Assembly: GCA_031268195.1 (NCBI GenBank)
Contig: JAIRXQ010000022.1
Location: forward strand, 1 to 54,858
Source: Azoarcus sp.
Lineage (GTDB): Bacteria; Pseudomonadota; Gammaproteobacteria; Burkholderiales; Rhodocyclaceae
Direction: 5' to 3'
Length of the DNA stretch: 54,858 bases
The position numbers and the translations under genes are program-made. Numbering within the stretch: position 1 is the first letter of the stretch; each line of letters begins with the position of its first letter. A model generated the notes under the pieces. It was not told the origin of the DNA. It worked only from the letters and a program-made list of their open reading frames with translations, and did no database searches. Below, in pieces: positions 54,345-54,858 of this stretch.

Positions 54345-54858
54345 TGTTTATTCCAATAATTTATCCCATCCACCGGACGGAACATGGTTCTAGGTGCGCC
54401 CAATGAATTTTTAATAGCGAAAGTATTGCTGGCAGGGTCGTAAAGCAAAACATCGCCATTCGGCCTAGTTTTTGTCAACACATTCGCAGACGGATTGCTA
54501 ACAAAATTTTGCGCACTCTCAACGTATTGAGATGCGTTGCTAAACTCTGGAAACTCCCCTCCATGCTTAGACCAATGAGCCCCTGCGTTTTCTGGGGCGG
54601 TCAGCGTCTTTGTGGCCGACCAATCACCAACCAAAGCATTACCTTTTGAGTCAACAATAATAGTTTTACCTGGATTGGCGGTATTGACCGCCGCTTCACC
54701 TGCGGGGGTGAAGGTGGGTTCGCCTGTTGCTTGCTGAAGCCAGATGTATTTGCCCAGGAAGGTGGACAGATCGCGCTGGAGGGCGGCATCGTCGTGAATG
54801 CCCGGATTCGAGTAGCGCTGGTTGATTGTGTTGCCCAGCCAGCGCATGTCGTCGTAGC
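54341..54858 (-). CDS. C-terminal part of a polymorphic toxin (partial at window edge)
   Basis: The frame is open to the window end (it reads YDD before the first ATG at 54847), so this is the last 172 or so residues of a larger protein, likely of the hemagglutinin/CdiA or Rhs type. The C-terminal 80 residues have AHWSKHGGEFPEFSNASQY, then VLTKTRPNGDVLLYD and a closing NTFAIKNSLGAPRTMFRP. These resemble BECR-fold ribonuclease toxin tips (His-Lys near the start; Thr and aromatic residues at the end). The preceding part, DNA-encoding PAGEAAVNTANPGKTIIVD, looks like a pre-toxin linker. RNase activity is inferred. The adjacent CPCC gene supports a toxin-immunity pair. Confidence 0.72.
   Translation of the reverse strand, partial: YDDMRWLGNTINQRYSNPGIHDDAALQRDLSTFLGKYIWLQQATGEPTFTPAGEAAVNTANPGKTIIVDSKGNALVGDWSATKTLTAPENAGAHWSKHGGEFPEFSNASQYVESAQNFVSNPSANVLTKTRPNGDVLLYDPASNTFAIKNSLGAPRTMFRPVDGINYWNKQ

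Overview
The window is a stretch of a GC-rich betaproteobacterial chromosome. The evidence is gene content and order: carA-carB-greA-DUF4149, recN-nadK | hrcA-hemH, mtaD-ompA-ubiG, ribF-ileS-lspA-fkpB-ispH, xseB-ispA-dxs-folE2 and surE-pcm-nlpD-rpoS. The ssrA gene is also circularly permuted (two-piece tmRNA), as reported for a betaproteobacterial lineage, and encodes an ANDERFAIAA tag. I cannot name genus or species.

Layout. Positions 1-900 are a lower-GC scar: the 3' end of a probable IS4-type transposase, a short fragment that looks like the tail of a lysozyme-like effector, and a small four-helix membrane protein. They lie where yhbY/rlmE/ftsH would be expected beyond greA-DUF4149. From 0.98 to 45.2 kb the DNA is mostly housekeeping: pyrimidine/arginine precursor supply (carAB), lysine and cell wall (dapB), outer-membrane assembly (bamE, lolA, ompA, nlpD), iron control (fur), DNA repair and segregation (recN, rarA, ftsK), NAD, haem, ubiquinone, riboflavin/FAD and isoprenoid synthesis (nadK, hemH, ubiG, ribF, ispA, dxs, ispH), seryl- and isoleucyl-tRNA synthetases, tRNA-Ser(CGA), tmRNA, nitrogen signalling (glnB), a Ser/Thr kinase carrying a cyclic-nucleotide-binding-type domain, a Crp/Fnr regulator, and the surE-pcm-nlpD-rpoS block.

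Positions 45.3-53.8 kb hold the most unusual region: a tightly packed minus-strand cluster. In transcription order it encodes a DegT-type sugar aminotransferase, an acyl carrier protein, a ketoacyl-ACP synthase III, an SDR ketoreductase, a PglD/NeuD-like acyltransferase, a Rieske non-haem iron oxygenase, a second hexapeptide acyltransferase, an FkbM methyltransferase, a 57-codon remnant of a second Rieske oxygenase, and a glycosyltransferase-like protein with a TPR tail. My inference is that it makes a 3-hydroxyacyl- or otherwise acyl-modified amino sugar for a surface glycan or glycoprotein and tailors it by oxidation and methylation. The right edge (54.1 kb onward, lower GC) holds the C-terminus of a polymorphic toxin overlapping a CPCC-family immunity-type gene.

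Two different Rieske oxygenase genes have been reduced by internal deletion: one beside xseB (37.56-37.86 kb) and one inside the glycan cluster (46.6-46.8 kb). ileS carries an in-frame GC-rich palindromic insertion of about 36 codons. All calls come from reading the sequence; no database search was run.
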